A stretch of 64,000 nt of DNA from Loxodes magnus (lineage: Eukaryota > Ciliophora > Karyorelictea > Loxodida > Loxodidae): positions 1 through 64,000 of the forward strand of contig CAMPDV010001586.1 of NCBI GenBank assembly GCA_946699065.1. Direction: 5' to 3'. Shown one piece after another: positions 1 to 12,103 of this stretch (position 1 is the stretch's first letter; every line of letters starts with the position of its first letter). Both the position numbers and the translations under genes were made by a program. The notes beneath the pieces are model-generated. The model was not told the origin of the DNA. It did no database searches and saw nothing but the letters and a program-made list of their open reading frames with translations.

Positions 1-1804
1 GTATTTTAAAAGAATACAGTTAGGAGTTAAATGATAGCAATCAAGATATTTTATCAATTCATAAATTTTTTGTAAAAATCCTACATTGCGGCTGGCACCT
101 AATCCATCAAGATAAGACTGAAAAAGGCTGAGTATAAAGCAAGATAATGCAGTCAAGTTCATTCATACCTTTGAAAATAAACTCAATTGAAACTTCCTTG
201 GCCTCTAATCTCCATTAGGCCTGTTATTAATTCAGTTTTTCTAATACACCAAGCAATTTTAATTCCCCTTCTAATTTTAAAAACTTAAATATTTTCTAAG
301 AAAACTTAAATAGAAAAATAAAGCTATGCAAGACCTAAATTTATAAAATAAAGCCACCAAAAAAATTTTATATACAAGCTCAAGTAAAAATAATTTGAGC
401 CTACTTAACCCCTATTTAATTAACATTTTACCATCTAGAAATTAATTTAAAGCTATTAAGCATTTATTAAGTATGCTACTCATTTAATCTCATAAATATA
501 TCCGTCACTTTATTAGTAGTAAACTTTAGAATTACTTAGATATAGTTGTTCTAGTAAAATATGCTAGTTAAAAAAGTATAATGAATTAGATTTTTTATCA
601 TAATTAGTCAGGTAAAATATATAAGAGAATATATAAAATGACTTATTGACTAACATAAAAAGACATAAATTAAGAAATATAATAATAGAGTTTTAAAGAT
701 AAAATAGCATTAATATTCATAACTTTAAACTAAAGATTTATATTAAATCTAGTCTGCTATTTAAAAATTAAGTTTAGTAAGCTAGAAAATAAATGCTTAG
801 CTTTATTTTTTAATGTAACTTTAAATTATTTTAAATTAAATAGTAGCTAGAGCAAATTTATTTATAGGCATCAGTTCTCAAATTCGTATAGATGGTATAT
901 TGACTATTTATTTCCCTAAAAATAAAAAAATGAATTTCCTTCTATTTCTAGATCATGCGTAAATTGACTTATCTGAACTTGTTAAGAAGAGGCAGGAAAA
1001 ATAGCAAATTTAGGATTTTATAGATGTAAATATTAAGTGGAAGGAAAATATTACTAAAAGAGGTGAGATGAATAAAACGCTTAAATGGATAAAGATGATG
1101 ATTTAATAAAATTTGGCGAGGAAAGAAAATAGTAATGTAAGTGGAAGTATTTAATTATTAGGGTTATTGAACTACCTTTTATAGGAACATTACAAGGTAT
1201 TTTTATCTTTAAAGTTTACTATTTTTTATGAGTGTAATGATTTGTTAAGATTGTATTTAATAATTTGCTAGCTTTATGCTATAGAATACCTTTAATAGCA
1301 TTTTATAATATACTCTTACCTTCAAATAAATAAATGTTCTATCTCATTTATTAATGAACTAATGAAGCACTTCTAATAAACATATATTTAAAAGCATAGA
1401 TATCAGCTAATAGATATTATATTTCTATAAATTATTAAATTAATAAAGTTGAACATTTTTAAAAGGAAAACTAACTCTTCTAGTCAAAAATAAATATTTC
1501 TGCTATCTCATCATTTCAACAAAATGAGACATAAAGTAAATTGATGCTACTTTTAAGAGACGAATATATAAAGTTGATATTTTTTAGAATAAAATCATTT
1601 TGCTATTCAAGGAAGTTAGATTAATTTTGAGAATATTTATATATGATTCGTTAATTATATAATAAATTCTGCATTAAATAATTGGATAAGCTTTAATTAT
1701 TTAAGTGAATTTAACATCCTCTTAAATAAATAATTGATAAGACTCTACCATCTTTGAAAAATTTATATTCTGATCATTTTCAAGAAAGCTGCTTTAAATT
1801 TCAG
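1..1804. other. AT-rich left flank, no recognised gene
   Basis: Strongly AT-rich sequence left of the tandem array. Bases 1-240 are less AT-rich and one minus-strand frame reads with some coding character (leucine-rich, no homology recognised), possibly a gene end running off the window. Bases 843-1199 hold a coding-like plus-strand segment listed separately. I see no RNA gene, repeat or regulatory motif in the remainder. Confidence 0.5.
843..1199 (+). CDS. Coding-like open segment, unrecognised
   Basis: A 119-codon plus-strand stretch without any in-frame TGA when UAR is read as glutamine. It has a mixed charged/hydrophobic composition (for example DHAQIDLSELVKKRQEK) unlike the surrounding AT-rich sequence. 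No start codon, stop or family is recognised. It could be an exon or a relic of a gene. The call rests only on composition and absence of TGA, so it is weak. Confidence 0.25.
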
Positions 1805-2020
1805 GCATTTAGGTCATAAATATGTTTTAATTAAAAATTTGAACGGAAAGATATTTTCCAGAGTTCAACTTTATTTTTTTACATATCATTTTAATTATCA
1901 TCAACTACATAAAACAAAGAATTACGTAATATAAAATATAAATGCTAAAGTATATGTCACTATTATTTATGGGCCCCATTACTAAAATAGTTTAGATACA
2001 ATTATTTAAGTTGATAGTTT

Positions 2021-3398
2021 TTAAATTTCGATACAATCAAAAGTTAGCTCATCATGTGTTCCAAACTCTCTGAAATGAAATCCATTAGTTACCTGCTTAG
2101 ACATATCTATTTCAACTTTGATGAAAGTTGCATCATTGGAATTATTTCTTTTGGTATAATTGTTGCAAAATACCTTGAATATATTTTTCCATTATGATGT
2201 CTCGCAATTGGATTATCATATCCATCGTAAAAACCATCCACTTCAACGTCGTTTACCCTCACCTGGGTACAACAATTATCATTCCAACTGTTATTATGGC
2301 TCACCCAATAAAGCATCTTATTATTTTTAGAAGGGATTACCGGAACATACAACACCCCAACTGTGTTTACAGCAACATATGCTAATTGATCTTAGTTCCA
2401 AAGATTATGTGCTATCACTCCACTTCCACCATTTAAGTTCAATGAGTATGCACCTGCAGGATTGTAGGCAATCTTCCAAATGTTCAATCCAAAGGCAATC
2501 CCTGATATCCAAAATCCTGAGGTAGTATTTGCTTTTGAGACCATCGCAACTTTTCCATTTCTTTTGACTGGGATTGGCATCCATAAATGAGTGGCATATC
2601 CTCCATCTGCTGATGTTCCTTTTGGGGATATTCCATTTAAATGTCTATTCCCAGCGTAAAACCTGCCGATTTTTTCTTTAACTCCATCTAAAAAGTAAAT
2701 TGAGACATCAGTAAATCTGTCATTCAACACTCTGATCCAAAGCAAGTCAAATCCCTCAGGTATACTCACCTCAGCTCCATTACCATCACTCTCATTTCCC
2801 CCAAAATTAATTATAGTAGTATAGTTCCATTTATTTTTGGTCCATAAGAAGTTGCGTCATATGCCCCTCCTCCAATTCTTCTCAATACAGACTCATCCCC
2901 TGCTGTAAAAACGTCCTGGTAAATTTTACAATTTTTCCTGCAAAACATATTCTGACTATAAAATGTAAAATATTTCTCAATTTTCTGAACTTTGCGTTAT
3001 AAATTGAAAAGTTTCATGCCTAATTCTTCAATGACAATATTAGGCTTTACTGTTTCTTTTGATAGAGTTGCATTGAAATGCAATGTAATATATTCATTCA
3101 GTGTCCAGCTTATTGCCAATGTAATGCTTTCTTCGTTTTCGACAAGGTTAAAACTTGTTTGATTAATATTGAGACTAAGAAAGTCATACACTGTGCTCAG
3201 TTCTTTTATGGCCATCCAACTTGGATCTTTATCCAACAAAAAAGTTTTGTCAAACTTCTTTTCGAATGTAATTGTAAAAAATTTGACCAGACGAACCGTA
3301 AATTGTTCACCCTTTAAAATACAATGATAATGGTAAGTTCTCCCATTTGTGTTAATTTCTGTTTCTCTTCTCAGTTCAGGTTCCATATTTATTTGCAT
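2021..3398 (-). pseudogene. Gene A, array unit 1, two frameshifts
   Basis: Copy of gene A (described at 7057-8436) with two one-base deletions: one T near 2138 (CATTGG where other units have CATTTGG) and one C near 2842 (GGTCCAT for GGTCCCAT). Both are in homopolymers, so they may be assembly errors rather than real lesions. The N-terminal 133 codons are intact. Confidence 0.75.
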
Positions 3399-3438
3399 AT
3401 TTTAATGTTATTTTATAATAAATTATTTTATATTATGA

Positions 3439-4146
3439 TCAAGATTGATTAGATTGGTTATATTTATGGTAATAGTTAATTTTATTTAGTTATTATGTTG
3501 AATTTCCAAATTATTTTTTACTTTTATGTTACCAATAAGTTCTTCTTCTGCCATCAGCTTTTTGCTTATTTCAAAATCTTTGGTTCCCAGAAACATCTCT
3601 TAACACCAATTTACCTTCACACAGATTTAGGAGATCATGTGTCTTTGTCACTTGAGGTATTTTCGGATCACTCTTCCAAAGATGGAATTACATCAAGTTC
3701 TCTATATACGGTCAGCTACTCTGACATATATAGTCTGAATCCTCATCTTTCTTTTGCTTTACACTCTTCTTCGAACCTTCTCTCTTTCTCATCTTCTTCA
3801 ATTCTGCTTAGTTTCACATCTTTTTAAAGTAATCTAACTTTCTTGTTTTTTTGGAATTCTTTCTCGGATAAAATATCAAGAGGGTAACAACAGGCTCTTT
3901 TTTAACAATCAGCTTAATATTAAACTTTTTTTTATCTTCTTCATCAAATTCTACTAAATCTATAAATTTGTAATGAGCCTTACTCAGAAATTGATTTATG
4001 TAATTAGGAATTATACATTTGCTCTAACAAGATAAATGTATTCTAATTCCTAATTTCTCAAGCGAGATTATCATAGAAGAAATCGAACAATTAGAGGAAG
4101 AATAGTAGTACAAGATTAGTAGATTTCCAAGACTGTTGATATACAT
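3439..4146 (-). CDS. Gene B, array unit 1 (intact): small basic protein with three in-frame TGA
   Basis: 235 codons plus stop from ATG 4146 to TGA 3439. Three further in-frame TGA codons read best as Trp (KKM-W-NQAE, QSS-W-PYIE, QRF-W-NKQK) and are kept in all units. The N-terminal half carries hydrophobic and acidic stretches (FIDLVEFDEEDKKK), and the middle is basic (KKMRKREGSKK). The C-terminal part ends GRRRTYWQHKSKK, followed by TAA and low-complexity codons, so the true end may be that TAA. The last part loosely recalls small DNA-binding modules, but I recognise no family. It lies 40 bp upstream of gene A on the same strand. The opposite strand is open in the standard code but is a shadow. 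Confidence 0.55.
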
Positions 4147-4542
4147 TTTTTAAACATTATTAATATGTGGCAAACCAAATAAGGCCACGTTAATAAATTA
4201 TGTAATGTTATATCACCTGACAGTAGATTTTATTAGGTTATAATTATTTAATTTGATATGTTCCACACTTTCTAAATGATTTTCGTATTAAAATGATAAT
4301 ATCCATCATATGCATGAATTATTCTAAAGCATTTAGGTCATAAATATGTTTTAATTAAAAATTTGAACGGAAAGATATTTTCCAGAGTTCAACTTTATTT
4401 TTTTACATATCATTTTAATTATCATCAACTACATAAAACAAAGAATTACGTAATATAAAATATAAATGCTAAATTATATGTCATTATTTTATGGGCCCCA
4501 TTACTAAAATAGTTTAGATACAATTATTTAAGTTGATAGTTT

Positions 4543-5922
4543 TTAAATTTCGATACAATCAAAAGTTAACTCATCATGTGTTCCAAACTCTCTGAAATGA
4601 AATCCATTAGTTACCTGCTTAGACATATCTATTTCAACTTTGATGAAAGTTGCATCATTTGGAATTATTTCTTTTGGTATAATTGTTGCAAAATACCTTG
4701 AATATATTTTTCCATTATGATGTCTCGCAATTGGATTATCATATCCATCGTAAAAACCATCCACTTCAACGTCGTTTACCCTCACCTGGGTACAACAATT
4801 ATCATTCCAACTGTTATTATGGCTCACCCAATAAAGCATCTTATTATTTTTAGAAGGGATTACCGGAACATACAACACCCCAACTGTGTTTACAGCAACA
4901 TATGCTAATTGATCTTAGTTCCAAAGATTATGTGCTATCACTCCACTTCCACCATTTAAGTTCAATGAGTATGCACCTGCAGGATTGTAGGCAATCTTCC
5001 AAATGTTCAATCCAAAGGCAATCCCTGATATCCAAAATCCTGAGGTAGTATTTGCTTTTGAGATCATCGCAACTTTTCCATTTCTTTTGACTGGGATTGG
5101 CATCCATAAATGAGTGGCATATCCTCCATCTGCTGATGTTCCTTTTGGGGATATTCCATTTAAATGTCTATTCCCAGCGTAAAACCTGCCGATTTTTTTC
5201 TTTAACTCCATCTAAAAAGTAAATTGAGACATCAGTAAATCTGTCATTCAACACTCTGATCCAAAGCAAGTCAAATCCCTCAGGTATACTCACCTCAGCT
5301 CCATTACCATCACTCTCATTTCCCCCAAAATTAATTATAGTAGTATAGTTCCATTTATTTTTGGTCCCATAAGAAGTTGCGTCATATGCCCCTCCTCCAA
5401 TTCTTCTCAATACAGACTCATCCCCTGCTGTAAAAACGTCCTGGTAAATTTTACAATTTTTCCTGCAAAACATATTCTGACTATAAAATGTAAAATATTT
5501 CTCAATTTTCTGAACTTTGCGTTATAAATTGAAAAGTTTCATGCCTAATTCTTCAATGACAATATTAGGCTTTACTGTTTCTTTTGATAGAGTTGCATTG
5601 AAATGCAATGTAATATATTCATTCAGTGTCCAGCTTATTGCCAATGTAATGCTTTCTTCGTTTCGACAAGGTTAAAACTTGTTTGATTAATATTGAGACT
5701 AAGAACGTCATACACTGTGCTCAGTTCTTTTATGGCCATCCAACTTGGATCCTTTATCCAACAAAAAAGTTTTGTCAAACTTCTTTTCGAATGTAATTGT
5801 AAAAATTTGACCAGACGAACCGTAAATTGTTCACCCTTTAAAATACAATGATAATGGTAAGTTCTCCCATTTGTGTTAATTTCTGTTTCTCTTCTCAGTT
5901 CAGGTTCCATATTTATTTGCAT
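4543..5922 (-). pseudogene. Gene A, array unit 2, several balanced frameshifts
   Basis: Copy of gene A with an extra T near 5197, a missing T near 5660, an extra C near 5752 and a missing A near 5803. These cancel in length (1380 bp) but scramble short stretches of the frame. All are in homopolymer runs. The C-terminal 111 codons before the TAA at 4543 are intact. Confidence 0.75.
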
Positions 5923-5962
5923 ATTTTAATGTTATTTTATAATAAATTATTTTATATTATGA

Positions 5963-6666
5963 TCAAGATTGATTAGATTGGTTATATTTATGGTAATAGT
6001 TAATTTTATTTAGTTATTATGTTGAATTTCAAAATTATTTTTTACTTTTATGCTACCAATAAGTTCTTCTTCTGCCATCAGCTTTTTGCTTGTTTCAAAA
6101 TCTTTGGTTCCCAGAAACATCTCTTAACACCAATTTACCTTCACACAGATTTAGGAGATCATGTGCCTTTGTCACTTGAGGTATTTTCGGATCACTCAAA
6201 GATGGAATTACATCAAGTTCTCTATATACGGTCAGCTACTCTGACATATATAGTCTGAATCCTCGTCTTTCTTTTGCTTTACACTCTTCTTCGAACCTTC
6301 TCTCTTTCTCATCTTCTTCAATTCTGCTTAGTTTCACATCTTTTTAAAGTAATCTAACTTTCTTGTTTTTTTGGAATTCTTTCTCGGATAAAATATCAAG
6401 AGGGTAACAACAGGCTCTTTTTTAACAATCAGCTTAATATTAAACTTTTTTTTATCTTCTTCATCAAATTCTACTAAATCTATAAATTTGTAATGAGCCT
6501 TACTCAGAAATTGATTTATGTAATTAGGAATTATACATTTGCTCTAACAAGATAAATGTATTCTAATTCCTAATTTCTCAAGCGAGATTATCATAGAAGA
6601 AATCGAACAATTAGAGGAAGAATAGTAGTACAAGATTAGTAGATTTCCAAGACTGTTGATATACAT
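5963..6666 (-). pseudogene. Gene B, array unit 2, 4-bp deletion
   Basis: Same frame as unit 1 except for loss of 4 bp at about 6196 (CACTCAAAG for CACTCTTCCAAAG), which shifts the C-terminal ~80 codons. Because it is not in a homopolymer and recurs in unit 5, it is probably a real shared lesion. Confidence 0.5.
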
Positions 6667-7056
6667 TTTTTAAACATTATTAATATGTGGCAAACCAAAT
6701 AAGGCCACGTTAATAAATTATGTATCACCTGACAGTAGATTTTATTAGGTTATAATTATTTAATTTGATATGTTCCACACTTTCTAAATGATTTTCGTAT
6801 TAAAATGATAATATCCATCATATGCATGAATTATTCTAAAGCATTTGGATCATAAATATGTTTTAATTAAAAATTTGAACGGAAAGATATTTTCCAGAGT
6901 TCAACTTTATTTTTTTACATATCATTTTAATTATCATCAACTACATAAAACAAAGAATTACGTAATATAAAATATAAATGCTAAAGTATATGTCACTATT
7001 ATTTATGGGCCCCATTACTAAAATAGTTTAGATATAATTATTTAAGTTGATAGTTT

Positions 7057-8436
7057 TTAAATTTCGATACAATCAAAAGTTAGCTCATCATGTGTTCCAA
7101 ACTCTCTGAAATAAAATCCATTAGTTACCTGCTTAGACATATCTATTTCAACTTTGATGAAAGTTGCATCATTTGGAATTATTTCTTTTGGTATAATTGT
7201 TGCAAAATACCTTGAATATATTTTTCCATTATGATGTCTCGCAATTGGATTATCATATCCATCGTAAAAACCATCCACTTCAACGTCGTTTACCCTCACC
7301 TGGGTACAACAATTATCATTCCAACTGTTATTATAGCTCACCCAATAAAGCATCTTATTATTTTTAGAAGGGATTACCGGAACATACAACACCCCAACTG
7401 TGTTTACAGCAACATATGCTAATTGATCTTAGTTCCAAAGATTATGTGCTATCACTCCACTTCCACCATTTAAGTTCAATGAGTATGCACCTGCAGGATT
7501 GTAGGCAATCTTCCAAATGTTCAATCCAAAGGCAATCCCTGATATCCAAAATCCTGAGGTAGTATTTGCTTTTGAGATCATCGCAACTTTTCCATTTCTT
7601 TTGACTGGGATTGGCATCCATAAATGAGTGGCATATCCTCCATCTGCTGATGTTCCTTTTGGGGATATTCCATTTAAATGTCTATTCCCAGCGTAAAACC
7701 CGCCGATTTTTTCTTTAACTCCATCTAAAAAGTAAATTGAGACATCAGTAAATCTGTCATTCAACACTCTGATCCAAAGCAAGTCAAATCCCTCAGGTAT
7801 ACTCACCTCAGCTCCATTACCATCACTCTCATTTCCCCCAAAATTAATTATAGTAGTATAGTTCCATTTATTTTTGGTCCCATAAGAAGTTGCGTCATAT
7901 GCCCCTCCTCCAATTCTTCTCAATACAGACTCATCCCCTGCTGTAAAAACGTCCTGGTAAATTTTACAATTTTTCCTGCAAAACATATTCTGACTATAAA
8001 ATGTAAAATATTTCTCAATTTTCTGAACTTTGCGTTATAAATTTAAAAATTTCATGCCTAATTCTTCAACGACAATATTAGGCTTTACTGTTTCTTTTGA
8101 TAGAGTTGCATTGAAATGCAATGTAATATATTCATTCAGTGTCCAGCTTATTACCAATGTAATGCTTTCTTCGTTTTCGACAAGGTTAAAACTTGTTTGA
8201 TTAATATTGAGACTAAGAAAGTCATACACTGTGCTCAGTTCTTTTATGGCCATCCAACTTGGATCTTTATCCAACAAAAAAGTTTTGTCAAACTTCTTTT
8301 CGAATGTAATTGTAAAAAATTTGACCAGACGAACCGTAAATTGTTCACCCTTTAAAATACAATGATAATGGTAAGTTCTCCCATTTGTGTTAATTTCTGT
8401 TTCTCTTCTCAGTTCAGGTTCCATATTTATTTGCAT
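7057..8436 (-). CDS. Gene A, array unit 3 (intact): predicted beta-rich protein of unknown function
   Basis: Reference copy: 459 residues from ATG 8436 to a TAA at 7057, or 499 residues if that TAA is Gln and the TGA at 6937 is the stop. Two TAA codons (at 8035 and 7429) lie inside the frame and the same protein continues on both sides, showing TAA=Gln. Residues ~1-133 form a region with YHYHCILKGEQF and FTITFEKKF. Residues ~155-459 are rich in G, N, W and aromatic residues with alternating strands (GGGAYDATSYG, RIGRFYAGNRHLNG, RYFATIIPKE), suggesting a beta-sandwich or lectin-like fold. There is no signal peptide or membrane segment, and I recognise no family. All tryptophans are TGG, unlike gene B next to it. 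The start is the first ATG; a second in-frame ATG lies 4 codons later. Confidence 0.8.
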
Positions 8437-8476
8437 ATTTTAATGTTATTTTATAATAAATTATTTTATATTATGA

Positions 8477-9183
8477 TCAAGATTGATTAGATTGGTTATA
8501 TTTATGGTAATAGTTAATTTTATTTAGTTATTATGTTGAATTTCAAAATTATTTTTTACTTTTATGCTACCAATAAGTTCTTCTTCTGCCATCAGCTTTT
8601 TGCTTGTTTCAAAATCTTTGGTTCCCAGAAACATCTCTTAACACCAATTTACCTTCACACAGATTTAGGAGATCATGTGCCTTTGTCACTTGAGGTATTT
8701 TCGGATCACTCTCCAAAGATGGAATTACATCAAGTTCTCTATATACGGTCAGCTACTCTGACATATATAGTCTGAATCCTCATCTTTCTTTTGCTTTACA
8801 CTCTTCTTCGAACCTTCTCTCTTTCTCATCTTCTTCAATTCTGCTTAGTTTCACATCTTTTTAAAGTAATCTAACTTTCTTGTTTTTTTGGAATTCTTTC
8901 TCGGATAAAATATCAAGAGGGTAACAACAGGCTCTTTTTTAACAATCAGCTTAATATTAAACTTTTTTTTATCTTCTTCATCAAATTCTACTAAATCTAT
9001 AAATTTGTAATGAGCCTTACTCAGAAATTGATTTATGTAATTAGGAATTATACATTTGCTCTAACAAGATAAATGTATTCTAATTCCTAATTTCTCAAGC
9101 GAGATTATCATAGAAGAAATCGAACAATTAGAGGAAGAATAGTAGTACAAGATTAGTAGATTTCCAAGACTGTTGATATACAT
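8477..9183 (-). pseudogene. Gene B, array unit 3, 1-bp deletion
   Basis: One base missing at the same hot spot (CACTCTCCAAAG, about 8711), shifting the frame. Otherwise as unit 1. Confidence 0.45.
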
Positions 9184-9573
9184 TTTTTAAACATTATTAA
9201 TATGTGGCAAACCAAATAAGGCCACGTTAATAAATTATGTATCACCTGACAGTAGATTTTATTAGGTTATAATTATTTAATTTGATATGTTCCACACTTT
9301 CTAAATGATTTTCGTATTAAAATGATAATATCCATCATATGCATGAATTATTCTTCGGCATTTGGTCATAAATATGTTTTAATTAAAAATTTGAACGGAA
9401 AGATATTTTCCAGAGTTCAACTTTATTTTTTTACATATCATTTTAATTATCATCAACTACATAAAACAAAGAATTACGTAATATAAAATATAAATGCTAA
9501 AGTATATGTCACTATTATTTATGGGCCCCATTACTAAAATAGTTTTAGATACAATTATTTAAGTTGATAGTTT

Positions 9574-10960
9574 TTAAATTTCGATACAATCAAAAGTTAG
9601 CTCATCATGTGTTCCAAACTCTCTGAAATGAAATCCATTAGTTACCTGCTTAGACATATCTATTTCAACTTTGATGAAAGTTTGCATCATTTGGAATTAT
9701 TTCTTTTGGTATAATTGTTGCAAAAATACCTTGAATATATTTTTCCATTATGATGTCTCGCAATTGGATTATCATATCCATCGTAAAAACCATCCACTTC
9801 AACGTCGTTTTACCCTCACCTGGGTACAACAATTATCATTCCAACTGTTATTATGGCTCACCCAATAAAGCATCTTATTATTTTTAGAAGGGATTACCGG
9901 AACATACAACACCCCAACTGTGTTTACAGCAACATATGCTAATTGATCTTAGTTCCAAAGATTATGTGCTATCACTCCACTTCCACCATTTAAGTTCAAT
10001 GAGTATGCACCTGCAGGATTGTAGGCAATCTTCCAAATGTTCAATCCAAAGGCAATCCCTGATATCCAAAAATCCTGAGGTAGTATTTGCTTTTGAGATC
10101 ATCGCAACTTTTCCATTTCTTTTGACTGGGATTGGCATCCATAAATGAGTGGCATATCCTCCATCTGCTGATGTTCCTTTTGGGGATATTCCATTTAAAT
10201 GTCTATTCCCAGCGTAAAACCTACCGATTTTTTCTTTAACTCCATCTAAAAAAGTAAATTGAGACATCAGTAAATCTGTCATTCAACACTCTGATCCAAA
10301 GCAAGTCAAATCCCTCAGGTATACTCACCTCAGCTCCATTACCATCACTCTCATTTCCCCCAAAATTAATTATAGTAGTATAGTTCCATTTATTTTTGGT
10401 CCCATAAGAAGTTGCGTCATATGCCCCTCCTCCCAATTCTTCTCAATACAGACTCATCCCCTGCTGTAAAAACGTCCTGGTAAATTTTACAATTTTTCCT
10501 GCAAAACATATTCTGACTATAAAATGTAAAATATTTCTCAATTTTCTGAACTTTGCGTTATAAATTTAAAAAGTTTCATGCCTAATTCTTCAATGACAAT
10601 ATTAGGCTTTACTGTTTCTTTTGATAGAGTTGCATTGAAATGCAATTGTAATATATTCATTCAGTGTCCAGCTTATTGCCAATGTAATGCTTTCTTCGTT
10701 TTCGACAAGGTTAAAACTTGTTTGATTAATATTGAGACTAAGAAAGTCATACACTGTGCTCAGTTCTTTTATGGCCATCCAACTTGGATCTTTATCCAAC
10801 AAAAAAGTTTTGTCAAACTTCTTTTCGAATGTAATTGTAAAAAATTTGACCAGACGAACCGTAAATTGTTCACCCTTTAAAATACAATGATAATGGTAAG
10901 TTCTCCATTTGTGCTAATTTCTGTTTCTCTTCTCAGTTCAGGTTCCATATTTATTTGCAT
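9574..10960 (-). pseudogene. Gene A, array unit 4, eight +1 and one -1 shifts
   Basis: The net length is +7 bp against the intact copies. The insertions are in GTTTGC (9681), CAAAAATACC (9725), CGTTTTACC (9808), CCAAAAATCC (10070), AAAAAAGT (10252), CCTCCCAATT (10430), TTAAAAAG (10567) and CAATTG (10645), with one deletion in CTCCATTT (10905). Almost every change is the same sign, an error signature more than a mutation signature. Confidence 0.75.
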
Positions 10961-11000
10961 ATTTTAATGTTATTTTATAATAAATTATTTTATATTATGA

Positions 11001-11714
11001 TCAAGATTGATTAGATTGGTTATATTTATGGTAATAGTTAATTTTATTTAGTTATTATGTTGAATTTTCAAAATTATTTTTTACTTTTATGCTACCAATA
11101 AGTTCTTCTTCTGCCATCAACTTTTTGCTTGTTTCAAAATCTTTGGTTCCCAGAAACATCTCTTAACACCAATTTACCTTCACACAGATTTAGGAGATCA
11201 TGTGCCTTTGACTTTGTCACTTGAGGTATTTTCGAATCACTCTTCCAAAGATGGAATTACATCAAGTTCTCTATATATGGTCAGCTGCTCTGACATATAT
11301 AGTCTGAATCCTCATCTTTCTTTTGCTTTACACTCTTCTTCGAACCTTCTCTCTTTCTCATCTTCTTCAATTCTGCTTAGTTTCACATCTTTTTAAAGTA
11401 ATCTAACTTTCTTGTTTTTTGTAATTCTTTCTCGGATAAAATATCAAGAGGGTAACAACAGGCTCTTTTTTAACAATCAGCTTAATATTAAACTTTTTTT
11501 TATCTTCTTCATCAAATTCTACTAAATCTATAAATTTGTAATGAGCCTTACTCAGAAATTGATTTATGTAATTAGGAATTATACATTTGCTCTAACAAGA
11601 TAAATGTATTCTAATTCCTAATTTCTCAAGCAAGATGATCATAGAAGAAATCGAACAATTAGAGGAAGAATAGTAGTACAAGATTAGTAGATTTCCAAGA
11701 CTGTTGATATACAT
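11001..11714 (-). pseudogene. Gene B, array unit 4, in-frame 6-bp insertion plus small shifts
   Basis: Carries the 6-bp ACTTTG insertion (about 11208, in frame) found in units 6-8, plus a one-base gain near 11066 and a one-base loss with substitution near 11417 that briefly shift the frame. Confidence 0.45.
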
Positions 11715-12103
11715 TTTTTAAACATTATTAATATGTGGCAAACCAAATAAGGCCACGTTAATAAATTATGTATCACCTGACAGTAGATTTTATTAGGTTA
11801 TAATTATTTAATTTGATATGTTCCACACTTTCTAAATGATTTTCGTATTAAAATGATAATATCCATCATATGCATGAATTATTCTTCGGCATTTGGTCAT
11901 AAATATGTTTTAATTAAAAATTTGAACGGAAAGATATTTTCCAGAGTTCAACTTTATTTTTTTACATATCATTTTAATTATCATCAACTACATAAAACAA
12001 AGAATTACGTAATATAAAATATAAATGCTAAATTATATGTCACTATTATTTATGGGCCCCATTACTAAAATAGTTTAGATACAATTATTTAAGTTGATAG
12101 TTT

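Noticed and set aside
2194..2385. Plus-strand 63-codon ORF repeated in most units, and the 79-codon plus ORF at 3078-3317
   Set aside because: Both lie opposite conserved gene A sequence and have no domain; shadows of the real frame.
3495..3827. Plus-strand 110-codon standard-code ORF in each array unit (also 16095-16433, 18617-18955, 21139-21477)
   Set aside because: Antisense of gene B. The minus strand has the coding composition once UAR is read as Gln; the plus ORF is Ser/Phe/Leu-rich shadow.
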